Below, in pieces: positions 1 to 6,259 of a stretch of 7,499 nucleotides of DNA. The notes under the pieces were generated by a model that saw nothing but the letters and a program-made list of their open reading frames with translations, was not told the DNA's origin and made no database searches. Positions within the stretch are counted from its first letter, which is position 1; every line of letters starts with the position of its first letter. A program made the position numbers and the translations under genes. Source of the stretch: Comamonadaceae bacterium (GTDB taxonomy: Bacteria; Pseudomonadota; Gammaproteobacteria; Burkholderiales; Burkholderiaceae_C); the NCBI GenBank assembly GCA_947460065.1, contig CANHGF010000115.1, forward strand, positions 1 through 7,499, in the 5' to 3' direction.

Positions 1-241
1 CAAAAGCCTCGATGCTGGTGCCTAGGTTATCAAGGTACTGCACCAGGCGGTTGCCCGAATCGGTGCGGCTGCCTTGCAGCCGGGTGGCGATAACGCCCAC
101 ACCGGCGGGCATCAGCGTAGAAAACTCAGGCTCGACCACCGGGTTGGCTTGCGGCACCGCCACCGCCAGCAAGGCGCGCGCGCTGTATTCGCGTTCGGCC
201 CGCGGTATGGCTGCCGGCGAGGGCTGGCTTGCATCGAGCAT
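1..241 (-). CDS. Maleate isomerase / arylmalonate decarboxylase-like protein, N-terminal part (runs off the window)
   Basis: The first 80 codons are present; the rest lies beyond base 1. The start is an ATG at 241, 5 nt after a full AAGGAG Shine-Dalgarno (247-252), so it is well supported. After a roughly 20-residue polar leader with no signal-peptide character comes a hydrophobic strand leading into VPQANPVVEPEF (about residues 29-40), then MPAGVGVIATRL. This is the N-terminal signature of the maleate cis-trans isomerase / arylmalonate decarboxylase branch of the Asp/Glu racemase superfamily, where a strand ends in VP-x-x-N and is followed by an acidic pair. The Asn after VPQA matches the position of the substrate-binding Asn in maleate isomerases. 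Those enzymes isomerise or decarboxylate small dicarboxylates in the cytoplasm using Cys chemistry. The cysteine-bearing segments lie outside the window, so isomerase, decarboxylase and racemase cannot be told apart. It is the last visible gene of the block A operon, 27 bp after the receptor gene. Confidence 0.5.
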   Translation of the reverse strand, partial: MLDASQPSPAAIPRAEREYSARALLAVAVPQANPVVEPEFSTLMPAGVGVIATRLQGSRTDSGNRLVQYLDNLGTSIEAF

Positions 242-246
242 GCTCA

Positions 247-252
247 CTCCTT
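247..252 (-). promoter_or_regulatory. Ribosome binding site for the partial maleate isomerase-like gene
   Basis: The minus strand reads AAGGAG 5 nt before the ATG at 241. It lies in the 27-bp gap after the receptor stop codon. It fixes the start and shows that the downstream gene is translated independently within the operon. Confidence 0.8.
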
Positions 253-268
253 GAACTGAACCTGGGCT

Positions 269-1252
269 TTAGTTGGCCTGGGCATTGGATGACTTGACCG
301 CCTTGCCCCAGCGCACGATCTCGTCTTCCAGAAATGCATTGGCCTGGGCCCGGGTCATGGCCAGCGACTCTGCCCCCATTTCCGAGATGCGCTGGCGCAT
401 GGAGGCCGACGCCCCAGCGGCCAAAATTTCCTTGTTCAGGCGATCGAGCACGGCCACGGGCGTGTTAGCCGGCGCTGCAATGCCCCACCAGACCGAAACC
501 TGCTGCTCGGGATAGCCCTGCTCTGCAAAGGTGGGGACATTGGGCAGCAAGGTTGATCGCTCGCGGGAAGCCACGCCAAGCACCTTGATGGTGTTGGCTT
601 TGATTTGTCCCACCACATTGGCCTGGTTGGTAAAGAAGATCTGCACGTGACCGGCGAGCACGTCGTTGATCACCGAGGCGCCACCTTTGTAGGGAATGTG
701 GGTGATGTTGATGCCGGCCGTGGACTTGAACATCTCGCCAGCCAGATGCTCCGAGCTGCCCGGCCCGCCCGAGCCGAAGTTGATGGCACCGGGCGTCTTG
801 CGCGCCATCTCGACCAGATCCTTCACGCTGTTGGCCGGAAAGGACGGGTTGGCCAGCAGGATGCCGGGCGCCCTACCCACCACGGCCACCTGGGTCAGCT
901 CAGTGCGAACGTCGTACGGCATCTGTTTGAACAGCGTCGGGTTGATCGCGTTGCCCGGCGAGGTCAGCAGGAGGGTATAGCCGTCAGCCGGCGCCTTGGC
1001 CACGAAGGTCGAGCCCACATTGCTGCCAGCACCTGTGCGGTTTTCAACCACCACCGGCTGCCCCAGGCGCGGCGTCAGCTCCTGTGCCAGGGTGCGGGCG
1101 ATCGCATCCACACTGCCGCCAGCCCCGTAAGGAACGATGATCTTGAGCGGCCGGTTGGGGAAGTCCTGCGCCTGTGCAGCGCCTGTGCCCAGCATGGCCA
1201 TGGCGGCACCCACAACTTGCAGGCGACGGAAAAGGTTTTTGTAAGGGCTCAT
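269..1252 (-). CDS. Bug/TctC-family tripartite tricarboxylate transporter substrate-binding receptor
   Basis: A 327-residue periplasmic receptor, the usual length for the family. A Sec signal peptide spans about residues 1-28: basic NLFRR, a hydrophobic stretch, and an AQA cleavage motif. The mature protein opens with FPNRPLKIIVPYGAGGSVD, the Bug ligand-loop signature VPxxxGGxxD. Later come INFGSGGPGSSEHLAGEMF and ITHIPYKGGA (about residues 155-190), both family hallmarks. Bug proteins bind carboxylates such as citrate, malate, aspartate, nicotinate or terephthalate and deliver them to a TctA/TctB permease. No permease gene is visible here, which is common for orphan Bug receptors in Burkholderiales. 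I chose the ATG at 1252 because an AGGAG lies 5 nt upstream. A GTG at 1258 in the same frame overlaps that site and is unlikely. The gene sits 14 bp after a racemase-like gene and 27 bp before a maleate isomerase-like gene, suggesting its ligand is the substrate of those enzymes. The ligand itself cannot be predicted. Confidence 0.95.
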   Translation of the reverse strand: MSPYKNLFRRLQVVGAAMAMLGTGAAQAQDFPNRPLKIIVPYGAGGSVDAIARTLAQELTPRLGQPVVVENRTGAGSNVGSTFVAKAPADGYTLLLTSPGNAINPTLFKQMPYDVRTELTQVAVVGRAPGILLANPSFPANSVKDLVEMARKTPGAINFGSGGPGSSEHLAGEMFKSTAGINITHIPYKGGASVINDVLAGHVQIFFTNQANVVGQIKANTIKVLGVASRERSTLLPNVPTFAEQGYPEQQVSVWWGIAAPANTPVAVLDRLNKEILAAGASASMRQRISEMGAESLAMTRAQANAFLEDEIVRWGKAVKSSNAQAN

Positions 1253-1257
1253 ATTCA

Positions 1258-1262
1258 CTCCT
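1258..1262 (-). promoter_or_regulatory. Ribosome binding site deciding the receptor start
   Basis: The minus strand reads AGGAG 5 nt before the ATG at 1252. The alternative in-frame GTG at 1258 shares its first base with the last G of this site, so it could not use it. This favours the 327-residue product over a 329-residue one. Confidence 0.75.
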
Positions 1263-1266
1263 GGTT

Positions 1267-2082
1267 CTAGGCTTGCGGGTCTGGCAGGGTGCTGTACACC
1301 TGCCCGTAGTGGCGACGAATTTCGGCGAGTTGGCTCGCTGGGGGTTGTTGGTAGGTGCAGCGGCGCGAGGTCCAGACGCCACCCATGAACTGACGCAGCC
1401 GCACCGAAGTCTCGGCCATCTTGATCAGCGCGCCAACGCCATTGATGATGGGCAGACCCTGCGGGCTCACATGCAGACCGGCACGGGCCAGCAGAACCAT
1501 CAGCACGCCCACCGCCGGAATGACGGCTTCCGCACCTTCGGCCGCAGCGTTCTGGACCTCGGCGAGAAAGCGATCGATCAGGGCCTGGCCCGTTGCTGGG
1601 TCCGAGAAGCCGGTATCGAGGTCGACCAGCCTGATCATCTGCATCGAGCGGGCGCTGTGCAGCTTGTCGCGGTGACCGTAGCGCCGGAAGTTCTCGAGGA
1701 TCTTGGGCATGTGCTTGGGCGAGCCGGTCACCAGCGCAAAGTTGCCGGCCATCTGGGTGGCGAAGTAGCCCGAAGTCTCGCCCAGGCCCAGCACCGGCAT
1801 ATCGGTGATCTCGCGCGCTTCATGCAGGCCGGGGTCGCAGATATTGCCAATCACAAAGGCGTCGAAGCCCTCCTGTGTGGCCCGCTCCACATTGGCCAGC
1901 ACTTCCTGGGTTTCAATCAGCTCCAGATAGCGGTATTGGTCGCCCACGCCGCCGCGCTGGCTGATGCCGTGGATCTGCACCTCGGTACTGGCATCGCGAA
2001 CCGAGTCGATGACCTGCCTGAGCGCTGCGTTGTAGGCCGGCCAGGCCGAGGCCCGGGTCATGCTTTGGTACCAGATTTTCAT
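1267..2082 (-). CDS. Hydantoin/Asp-Glu racemase-like protein lacking the classical cysteine pair (paralogue 1)
   Basis: A 271-residue cytoplasmic protein and first gene of the block A operon. It opens with MKIWYQSMT, the N-terminal strand typical of this branch of the Asp/Glu/hydantoin racemase superfamily, so I start at the ATG at 2082 although the frame is open to 2268. The first half-domain carries GFDAFVIGNICDPGL (residues 72-86) and MPVLGLGET. The second carries GAEAVIPAVGVL (183-194) and LPIINGVGALIKMAE. Classical hydantoin racemases have Cys in both catalytic loops (roughly CFxDPGL and LGCAGM). Aligned by eye, the first Cys position is Asn80, with a Cys shifted to 82, and the second is Val191. 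Cys-Cys proton transfer therefore looks impossible. The protein may be an isomerase, decarboxylase or lyase of altered chemistry, or a binding protein. No clear Shine-Dalgarno precedes the start. Its stop is 14 bp before the receptor gene. A diverged paralogue lies at 6324-7157. Family is secure; reaction and substrate are unknown. Confidence 0.9.
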   Translation of the reverse strand: MKIWYQSMTRASAWPAYNAALRQVIDSVRDASTEVQIHGISQRGGVGDQYRYLELIETQEVLANVERATQEGFDAFVIGNICDPGLHEAREITDMPVLGLGETSGYFATQMAGNFALVTGSPKHMPKILENFRRYGHRDKLHSARSMQMIRLVDLDTGFSDPATGQALIDRFLAEVQNAAAEGAEAVIPAVGVLMVLLARAGLHVSPQGLPIINGVGALIKMAETSVRLRQFMGGVWTSRRCTYQQPPASQLAEIRRHYGQVYSTLPDPQA

Positions 2083-2130
2083 GGACGATAGAAGAAGTAA
2101 CTCATGGGCCAGCCCAATCGGGCGCCGCCG

Positions 2131-2159
2131 ATGATAGCGAGCCCATTCAAACCGGTAAA
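2131..2159 (-). promoter_or_regulatory. Candidate sigma-70 promoter for the block A operon
   Basis: On the minus strand TTTACC (2159-2154, 4 of 6 matches to the -35 consensus) is followed by a 17-nt spacer and TATCAT (2136-2131, 5 of 6 matches to the -10 consensus). Transcription would begin near 2124, giving a leader of about 42 nt before the ATG at 2082. The short inverted repeat GCCC-AATC-GGGC (2112-2123) would fall at the transcript start. The call rests on consensus matches only. Confidence 0.45.
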
Positions 2160-2302
2160 GGCCAATGGCTGGCAAGGGTACACAGGTTCTGAATGCCGCG
2201 CACCGGCAGCTGCGCGTTCGGCCCAAGCGCCAAGGCAGCTCAAGGGGCAAGGCCAGTAGGCCGCACAATGACTGCAGGCCACCATTGCAGCGCGTCCTTA
2301 GC

Positions 2303-2308
2303 TACGAT
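2303..2308 (+). promoter_or_regulatory. Possible -10 element close to the chrA start
   Basis: TACGAT ends 8 bases before the chrA ATG at 2317 and no Shine-Dalgarno lies in between. If this hexamer is the -10 element, transcription would begin at about 2315, making a leaderless or nearly leaderless mRNA. No good -35 lies at 16-18 bp, although TTGCAG occurs at 2285-2290 with a 12-bp spacing that is too short. The inverted repeat CTGCA-N9-TGCAG (2272-2290) just upstream could be an operator or chance. The rest of the 234-bp divergent region (2083-2316) shows only short GC-rich inverted repeats such as GGCC-AGTA-GGCC (2251-2262). Confidence 0.25.
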
Positions 2309-2316
2309 CACACCGC

Positions 2317-3672
2317 ATGAATCTACCCACTGCCTCGCAGGCCGCACCACCGCCCGTCAGTTTCTGGCAGTCCTTTGTCTTCTGGCTCAAGCTGGGCTTC
2401 ATCAGCTTTGGCGGGCCGGCCGGGCAGATTGCCATCATGCATCAGGAGCTGGTGGAGAGGCGGCGATGGATTTCCGAGCGCAGGTTTCTGCACGCGCTGA
2501 ACTACTGCATGGTGCTGCCCGGCCCGGAGGCGCAGCAACTGGCCACCTATCTGGGCTGGTTGATGCACCGCAGCTGGGGCGGCATCGTGGCTGGCGTCTT
2601 GTTTGTGCTGCCCTCGCTGTTGATCCTGATCGTGCTGTCCTGGGTGTATGTCGCCTGGGGTCATACCGCGCTGGTCGCCGGCCTGCTTTACGGCATCAAA
2701 CCCGCAGTGACCGCCATCGTGGTGCAGGCGGTCCACCGCATAGGCTCGCGCACGCTCAACAACAGCTGGCTGTGGGCCATCTCGGCCGCGTCCTTTGTGG
2801 CCATCTTTGCGCTGCGCGCGCCCTTCCCTGCCATCATCGCTGGCGCGGCGCTGTTGGGATCTATCGGCGGGCGCCTGGCGCCCGAGCGATTTCAGGCCGG
2901 GGGCGGACACGCGGGCTCGAGCAAGAGCCAAGGCCATGCCCCGGCCTGGATCGACGATGACACGCCCACGCCCGATCACGCCAAGTTCCGCTGGCGGCGC
3001 CTGGCTCAGCTTGTGGCGGTGGGCGCTGCGCTGTGGCTGCTGCCCATGGGCCTGCTCACTGTGCACTGGGGCTGGGACCACACTCTGACGCAAATGGGCT
3101 GGTTCTTCACCAAAGCGGCATTGCTCACCTTTGGCGGGGCGTATGCGGTACTGCCCTATGTGTACCAGGGCGCAGTGGAGCACTATGGCTGGCTCACGCC
3201 GGTGCAGATGATCGATGGGCTGGCCTTGGGCGAGACCACGCCCGGCCCGCTGATCATGGTGGTGGCGTATGTGGGTTTTGTTGGGGCCCACACAAAGGCG
3301 CTGCTCGGGCCCGATGCGCTTTTTTTAGCGGGTGCGCTGGCAGCGACTGTAGTGACCTGGTTCACCTTTTTGCCGTCCTTCCTGTTCATCCTGGCCGGCG
3401 GGCCGCTGGTGGAGAGCAGCCAGAAGGTGCCGCGCCTGACCGCGCCCTTGACGGCAATCACCGCTGCGGTGGTCGGCGTGATCCTGAACCTGGCCTTGTT
3501 CTTCGGCTACCACGTGCTCTGGCCTCAGGGCTTGGGTGGCGGCTTTGACGCAGGGGCTGCCGCGATGGCGGTCGGCGCTGCGCTGGCTCTGTTTGTCCTC
3601 AGGCGCAGCGTCATCGAGGTTATCGCTGTGTGCGCGCTCGTGGGTCTTTTGCTCAAAACCTTCGTGTTTTAG
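2317..3672 (+). CDS. chrA: Chromate efflux transporter of the CHR family (long-chain, two-domain ChrA)
   Basis: A 451-residue inner-membrane protein with the two homologous halves of long-chain CHR transporters. The N half carries FGGPAGQ (31-37) after the first hydrophobic segment and LPGPEAQQLATYLG (about 68-81). The C half repeats the pattern with FGGAYAVLPY (272-281) and ETTPGPLIMVVAYVGF (306-321). Each half contains about five to six hydrophobic segments. They are joined by a polar linker at about 190-226 with His, Asp and Lys residues. Characterised members export chromate and protect against chromium(VI), and sulfate is a related oxyanion. No chrB regulator or other metal-resistance gene lies nearby, so chromate as substrate rests on family membership. 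The ATG at 2317 is followed directly by a normal short cytoplasmic leader, but it has no recognisable Shine-Dalgarno. The gene is divergent from block A and separated by 225 bp from the dehydrogenase, so it is probably its own transcription unit. Confidence 0.93.
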   Translation: MNLPTASQAAPPPVSFWQSFVFWLKLGFISFGGPAGQIAIMHQELVERRRWISERRFLHALNYCMVLPGPEAQQLATYLGWLMHRSWGGIVAGVLFVLPSLLILIVLSWVYVAWGHTALVAGLLYGIKPAVTAIVVQAVHRIGSRTLNNSWLWAISAASFVAIFALRAPFPAIIAGAALLGSIGGRLAPERFQAGGGHAGSSKSQGHAPAWIDDDTPTPDHAKFRWRRLAQLVAVGAALWLLPMGLLTVHWGWDHTLTQMGWFFTKAALLTFGGAYAVLPYVYQGAVEHYGWLTPVQMIDGLALGETTPGPLIMVVAYVGFVGAHTKALLGPDALFLAGALAATVVTWFTFLPSFLFILAGGPLVESSQKVPRLTAPLTAITAAVVGVILNLALFFGYHVLWPQGLGGGFDAGAAAMAVGAALALFVLRRSVIEVIAVCALVGLLLKTFVF

Positions 3673-3717
3673 CGGCAGCCTTGTCCAGACGGTGACAGCC
3701 CAGGGTCTAACCCCATG

Positions 3718-3733
3718 CCGGCGATCCGGCGAT
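3718..3733 (+). repeat. Tandem duplication of an 8-bp unit in the chrA-dehydrogenase gap
   Basis: CCGGCGAT occurs twice head to tail with no spacer, 46 bases after the chrA stop codon. It is short and may be slippage of no function. Near it GGGT-CTA-ACCC (3703-3713) and GGGT-AA-ACCC (3793-3802) are weak hairpins without a T-tract, so I do not call either a terminator. Confidence 0.4.
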
Positions 3734-3829
3734 AGTCTGTTTTTCGGACGCAGGGCTCAAGCCTTGGGCATGGCGATACCTTGTCGAACTTTGGGTAAAC
3801 CCTCGATGGGTGAGCTGAACATCTTACGG

Positions 3830-3867
3830 TACGATAACCGTTATAGGAACGTTATTCCGATAATGGA
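3830..3867 (+). promoter_or_regulatory. AT-rich cluster of ATAAC half-sites upstream of the dehydrogenase (candidate IclR operator/promoter)
   Basis: Four near-identical half-sites fall within about 30 bp: ATAAC forward (3834-3838), ATAAC reverse (3840-3844), ATAAC reverse (3851-3855) and ATAAT forward (3860-3864). The first two form the palindrome ATAAC-C-GTTAT. CGTTAT recurs as a direct repeat 11 bp apart, about one helical turn. CGATAA occurs at 3832 and 3858. A second dyad, ATnGGAA-N5-TTCCnAT, spans 3843-3861. IclR regulators of the PobR/PcaU type bind repeated motifs containing CGATAA, and other IclR proteins bind GGAA/TTCC dyads, so the neighbouring regulator at 5417 is the natural candidate. 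A TACGAT (3830-3835) could be a -10 element, but no convincing -35 was found. The remainder of the 225-bp gap (3673-3829) holds an 8-bp tandem repeat and two weak GGGT/ACCC hairpins and no gene. Confidence 0.5.
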
Positions 3868-3885
3868 AATCCGTTGGAGTCAATC

Positions 3886-3891
3886 AAGGAG
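3886..3891 (+). promoter_or_regulatory. Ribosome binding site for the TcuA-like dehydrogenase
   Basis: AAGGAG lies 6 nt before the ATG at 3898. It selects that start over an in-frame TTG at 3874 that would add eight residues and has no ribosome binding site. Confidence 0.8.
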
Positions 3892-3897
3892 TGGGCG

Positions 3898-5364
3898 ATG
3901 AGTCAGACCAGCGAACACAATGCTGATGTGGTGGTGGTGGGCTGTGGCGTGGCCGGTTTGTCAGCAGCGGTCTCCGCTGCCCAGGCCGGTGCGCGGGTGG
4001 TGGTGCTCGAGCGTTCCCCGCGCGAGGAGCGTGGTGGGCAAAGCCGCTATACCGAGGCCTACCTGCGCATGAAGAGTGAAACCGAGGTCACCGATGACTT
4101 CGAGATGCAGTTGGCCGACAACGGCTCAGGCGCCATCAGCCCGGCGCTGGTGGCCGAGTCCGGCCAGCCACCGGCCAGCCGGGCGCGCCTGATCAACACC
4201 CTCAGCCTGACCGACCCCGACGTGATTGAAGCGCTGGCCGCCAACGCCGGCCCCACGGTGGCCTGGATGAAGGGCATGGGCGTTCGCTTTGACTTTCTGC
4301 CCACCCAGTTCCTCACCCGCAGCCAGCCGCGCCTGCTGCCGGTCGGAGGCGGCCTGGCGCTGGTAGAGGCCCTGGCCGCCAAGGCCGAAGCCTTGGGCGT
4401 GACTTTTCATTATGAGACGGCGGCCCAAACCCTGCTGCGCCAAGACGACGGCAGCGTCTGTGGCGTGGTCGTCAAAACCGGCGGGCAGGTACCGCGCCGG
4501 CTCATGGGCCAGGTGGTACTGGCCTGCGGCGGCTTTCAAGGAAACGCGGAAATGCAGACCCGCTACATCGGTCCGCGCTCGGTGCACCTGCGCCCGATCT
4601 GCCGAGGTGGCTACTACAACCGGGGCGATGGCATACGCATGGGCCTGGAGGTGGGTGCTGCCAGCTGTGGTGAATTTGGCAGCTTTCATGCCGAGCCTGT
4701 CGATCCGCGCTCGGGCATATCCGAGCCTGCCTTGTTCATCTTCCCCTACGGCGTGCTGATCAACAAGGCCGGCCAACGTTTCGTCAATGAGGCGCCCGGT
4801 ACGGTGGACGCCTACTATGAGCGGGTGACCCGCCGCATCTATGAGCAAGACGGCGGCATGGCCTATGTGGTGCTCGATGCCCGGCATATGGAGATCCCCA
4901 ATTACCGGCTGGGCATACGCAGCGATCAGCCGCCGATTGCCGCCGCCAGCATCGAGGAATTGGCCGGCAAGCTCGAAGTGCCGGTGGCGCAGTTTGCAGC
5001 AACCATCGAGGCCTACAACAAGGCCTGCGTGCCCGGAACCTGGAAGCCGCTGGAGCTTGACGGCCTGCACACCGAAGGCTTGACGCCGCCCAAATCCAAC
5101 TGGGCCCTGCCGATTGCCCAAGCGCCCTTCCACGCCTACCCCATCATGTCGGCCAATGTGTTTACCTTCGGCGGCCTCAAGACCGACCGCCTCGGCCGCG
5201 TGCTCGACACCCTGGGCGATGCGGTGCCAGGCCTGTATGCGGCCGGCGAGATGACCGGTATGTATTACGGTAACTACACCGGATCGACTTCGGTGCTGCG
5301 CGGCATGGTCTTCGGGCGCATTGCCGGCGCCCACGCCGCAGGACGCCCTCTTGCCGGCCTTTGA
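3898..5364 (+). CDS. FAD-dependent dehydrogenase of the TcuA / fumarate reductase flavoprotein type
   Basis: A 488-residue cytoplasmic or membrane-associated flavoprotein. The N terminus has the Rossmann FAD motif VVVVGCGVAGLSAA (11-24, GxGxxG) ending in Glu38, then PREERGGQSRYTEAYLR (41-57), the FAD-contact segment typical of TcuA-like enzymes (E-x-GG-x-S/T). A second FAD patch is VVLACGGFQGN (206-216). The capping domain includes INKAGQRFVNEAP (288-300). The C terminus has EGLTPPKSNWALPI (393-406), FGGLKTD (424-430) and GLYAAGEMTG (445-454), closing with a Gly/Ser-rich FAD-binding helix. TcuA oxidises tricarballylate to cis-aconitate and passes electrons to the membrane protein TcuB. The closest recognisable relation is to TcuA, but 3-ketosteroid dehydrogenases and fumarate reductases share the fold, so the substrate is inferred. 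No tcuB-like partner is visible. The start is fixed by AAGGAG 6 nt upstream. The stop is 52 bp before an iclR gene on the same strand, suggesting co-transcription or autoregulation. Confidence 0.9.
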   Translation: MSQTSEHNADVVVVGCGVAGLSAAVSAAQAGARVVVLERSPREERGGQSRYTEAYLRMKSETEVTDDFEMQLADNGSGAISPALVAESGQPPASRARLINTLSLTDPDVIEALAANAGPTVAWMKGMGVRFDFLPTQFLTRSQPRLLPVGGGLALVEALAAKAEALGVTFHYETAAQTLLRQDDGSVCGVVVKTGGQVPRRLMGQVVLACGGFQGNAEMQTRYIGPRSVHLRPICRGGYYNRGDGIRMGLEVGAASCGEFGSFHAEPVDPRSGISEPALFIFPYGVLINKAGQRFVNEAPGTVDAYYERVTRRIYEQDGGMAYVVLDARHMEIPNYRLGIRSDQPPIAAASIEELAGKLEVPVAQFAATIEAYNKACVPGTWKPLELDGLHTEGLTPPKSNWALPIAQAPFHAYPIMSANVFTFGGLKTDRLGRVLDTLGDAVPGLYAAGEMTGMYYGNYTGSTSVLRGMVFGRIAGAHAAGRPLAGL

Positions 5365-5416
5365 GGCAGGTATGACCGAGACTGAAGACAGCACCGTTTG
5401 ATGCTCGATCTGTAAT

Positions 5417-6259
5417 ATGCCAGGGTCGATTCCCAAGCCAAGCTCAGCGCCGGCAGGCATGAAAAAACAAGCCCTCGCGCCTGAAGCGGATCCCAACCCG
5501 CGCGCCCCCCTGCGGACGGTACAGCTGCTCTATGAGCTGGCGCAAGCCGGCCAGGGGCTGCGCCTGGCCCAATTGGCAGCCCGGCTACAGATGCCCAAGA
5601 CCAGCTTGTTTCGGCTGCTGCGCGCTCTGGAGCAAGAAGGCTATGTGAGCTCGGCAGCTGGCGTGCATGAGGTCGGCCCGCAGGCGATCAGACTGGGGAT
5701 GGCGCTGTCGCGCGGTCGGGTGTTTCCCGGCGGTGCCCGTCCGACCATGCAGTGGCTGGCCGAACAATGCAATGAAACCGTGATCCTGGGGACGTTTGAC
5801 GACAGCCGCAGCCAGATCGTCTATGTCGATGTGATCGAGCCCAGCAATCCCTTGCGCTTTAGCATCAAGCCGGGCCTCACCAAGCCTCTGTACAGCTCGG
5901 CCATAGGGCAGAACCTGCTGGCATGGCTGCCGACCGACCAACGCGCCAGCTATCTGGCCTCGGTGCGCTTGGAGCCGCTGGCTTCAGGAACAGTGCGCAG
6001 CGTGGCAGCCCTCAAGAGGCGGCTCAAGGACATTCGCGCCAGCGCGGTGGCCGTCAGCGAGGACGGCATGTTCGACGGGGTCTATTCCATCGCTGTGCCA
6101 CTCTTCGATGCAGCTGGCCAGGTACCAGCGGGTCTTTCGATTTCAGCGCCGAGCAAGCGCGGATCGGCGCAACAAGACCGCTTTGCTGCCTTGCTTCAGA
6201 AAGCCGGCGCTGAGCTCTCGCAGTTGCTGGGCTACAGCGGCCAATACCCACCCTCCTGA
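5417..6259 (+). CDS. IclR-family transcriptional regulator
   Basis: A regulator of 280 residues from the ATG at 5417, or 266 from the ATG at 5459. Neither start has a clear Shine-Dalgarno. The extra 14 residues are Pro/Ser-rich and unconserved in character, so the shorter form is quite possible. The winged helix-turn-helix is at about 31-92 with LAQLAARLQMPKTSLFRLLR as helix pair and recognition helix and a wing ending in GVHEVGPQAIRLG. The effector-binding domain follows: NETVILGTFDD (119-129), KPLYSSAIGQNLLAWLP (156-172), and the terminal signature DGMFDGVYSIAVPLFD (216-231) with GLSISAPSKR. IclR proteins are usually effector-responsive repressors or activators of adjacent catabolic genes. 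Here the natural target is the dehydrogenase 52 bp upstream and the half-site cluster at 3830-3867, possibly also blocks A and C. TAATAT at 5413-5418 resembles a -10 element and could give the regulator its own transcript if translation starts at 5459. Confidence 0.92.
   Translation: MPGSIPKPSSAPAGMKKQALAPEADPNPRAPLRTVQLLYELAQAGQGLRLAQLAARLQMPKTSLFRLLRALEQEGYVSSAAGVHEVGPQAIRLGMALSRGRVFPGGARPTMQWLAEQCNETVILGTFDDSRSQIVYVDVIEPSNPLRFSIKPGLTKPLYSSAIGQNLLAWLPTDQRASYLASVRLEPLASGTVRSVAALKRRLKDIRASAVAVSEDGMFDGVYSIAVPLFDAAGQVPAGLSISAPSKRGSAQQDRFAALLQKAGAELSQLLGYSGQYPPS

Noticed and set aside
605..1270. A 221-codon plus-strand open frame opposite the Bug receptor
   Set aside because: Antisense shadow of a well-recognised receptor gene, with Arg/His-rich low-information composition.
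1174..2091. A 305-codon plus-strand open frame opposite racemase-like paralogue 1
   Set aside because: Antisense shadow: His/Gln/Ala-rich, no motif, and the minus-strand gene has the expected family signatures and operon spacing.
2083..2268. N-terminal extension of racemase-like paralogue 1 to an upstream start
   Set aside because: The added residues are Arg/Cys/Pro-rich and lack family resemblance, and the extension would cover the best promoter candidate. The family's usual start matches MKIWYQSM at 2082.
2323..3291. A 322-codon open frame on the minus strand opposite chrA
   Set aside because: Its composition is rich in Arg, Gln, His and Gly without domain signatures, and the opposite strand encodes an unmistakable CHR transporter.
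3734..3751. GTCTG-TTTTT-CGGAC hairpin-like sequence downstream of chrA as a terminator
   Set aside because: The T-run is in the loop, not after the stem. The stem is only five pairs with a wobble, so it does not fit an intrinsic terminator.
5372..5401. A 9-codon reading frame (MTETEDSTV) between the dehydrogenase and iclR, preceded by a GGCAGG-like sequence
   Set aside because: Too short to distinguish from chance and no leader-peptide features such as codon runs or an attenuator hairpin.
4126..5496. A 456-codon open frame on the minus strand opposite the dehydrogenase
   Set aside because: It is a GC-driven antisense frame. The plus-strand protein shows clear FAD-binding motifs along its full length, while the antisense product is His/Gly/Arg/Ala-rich and has no recognisable domain.
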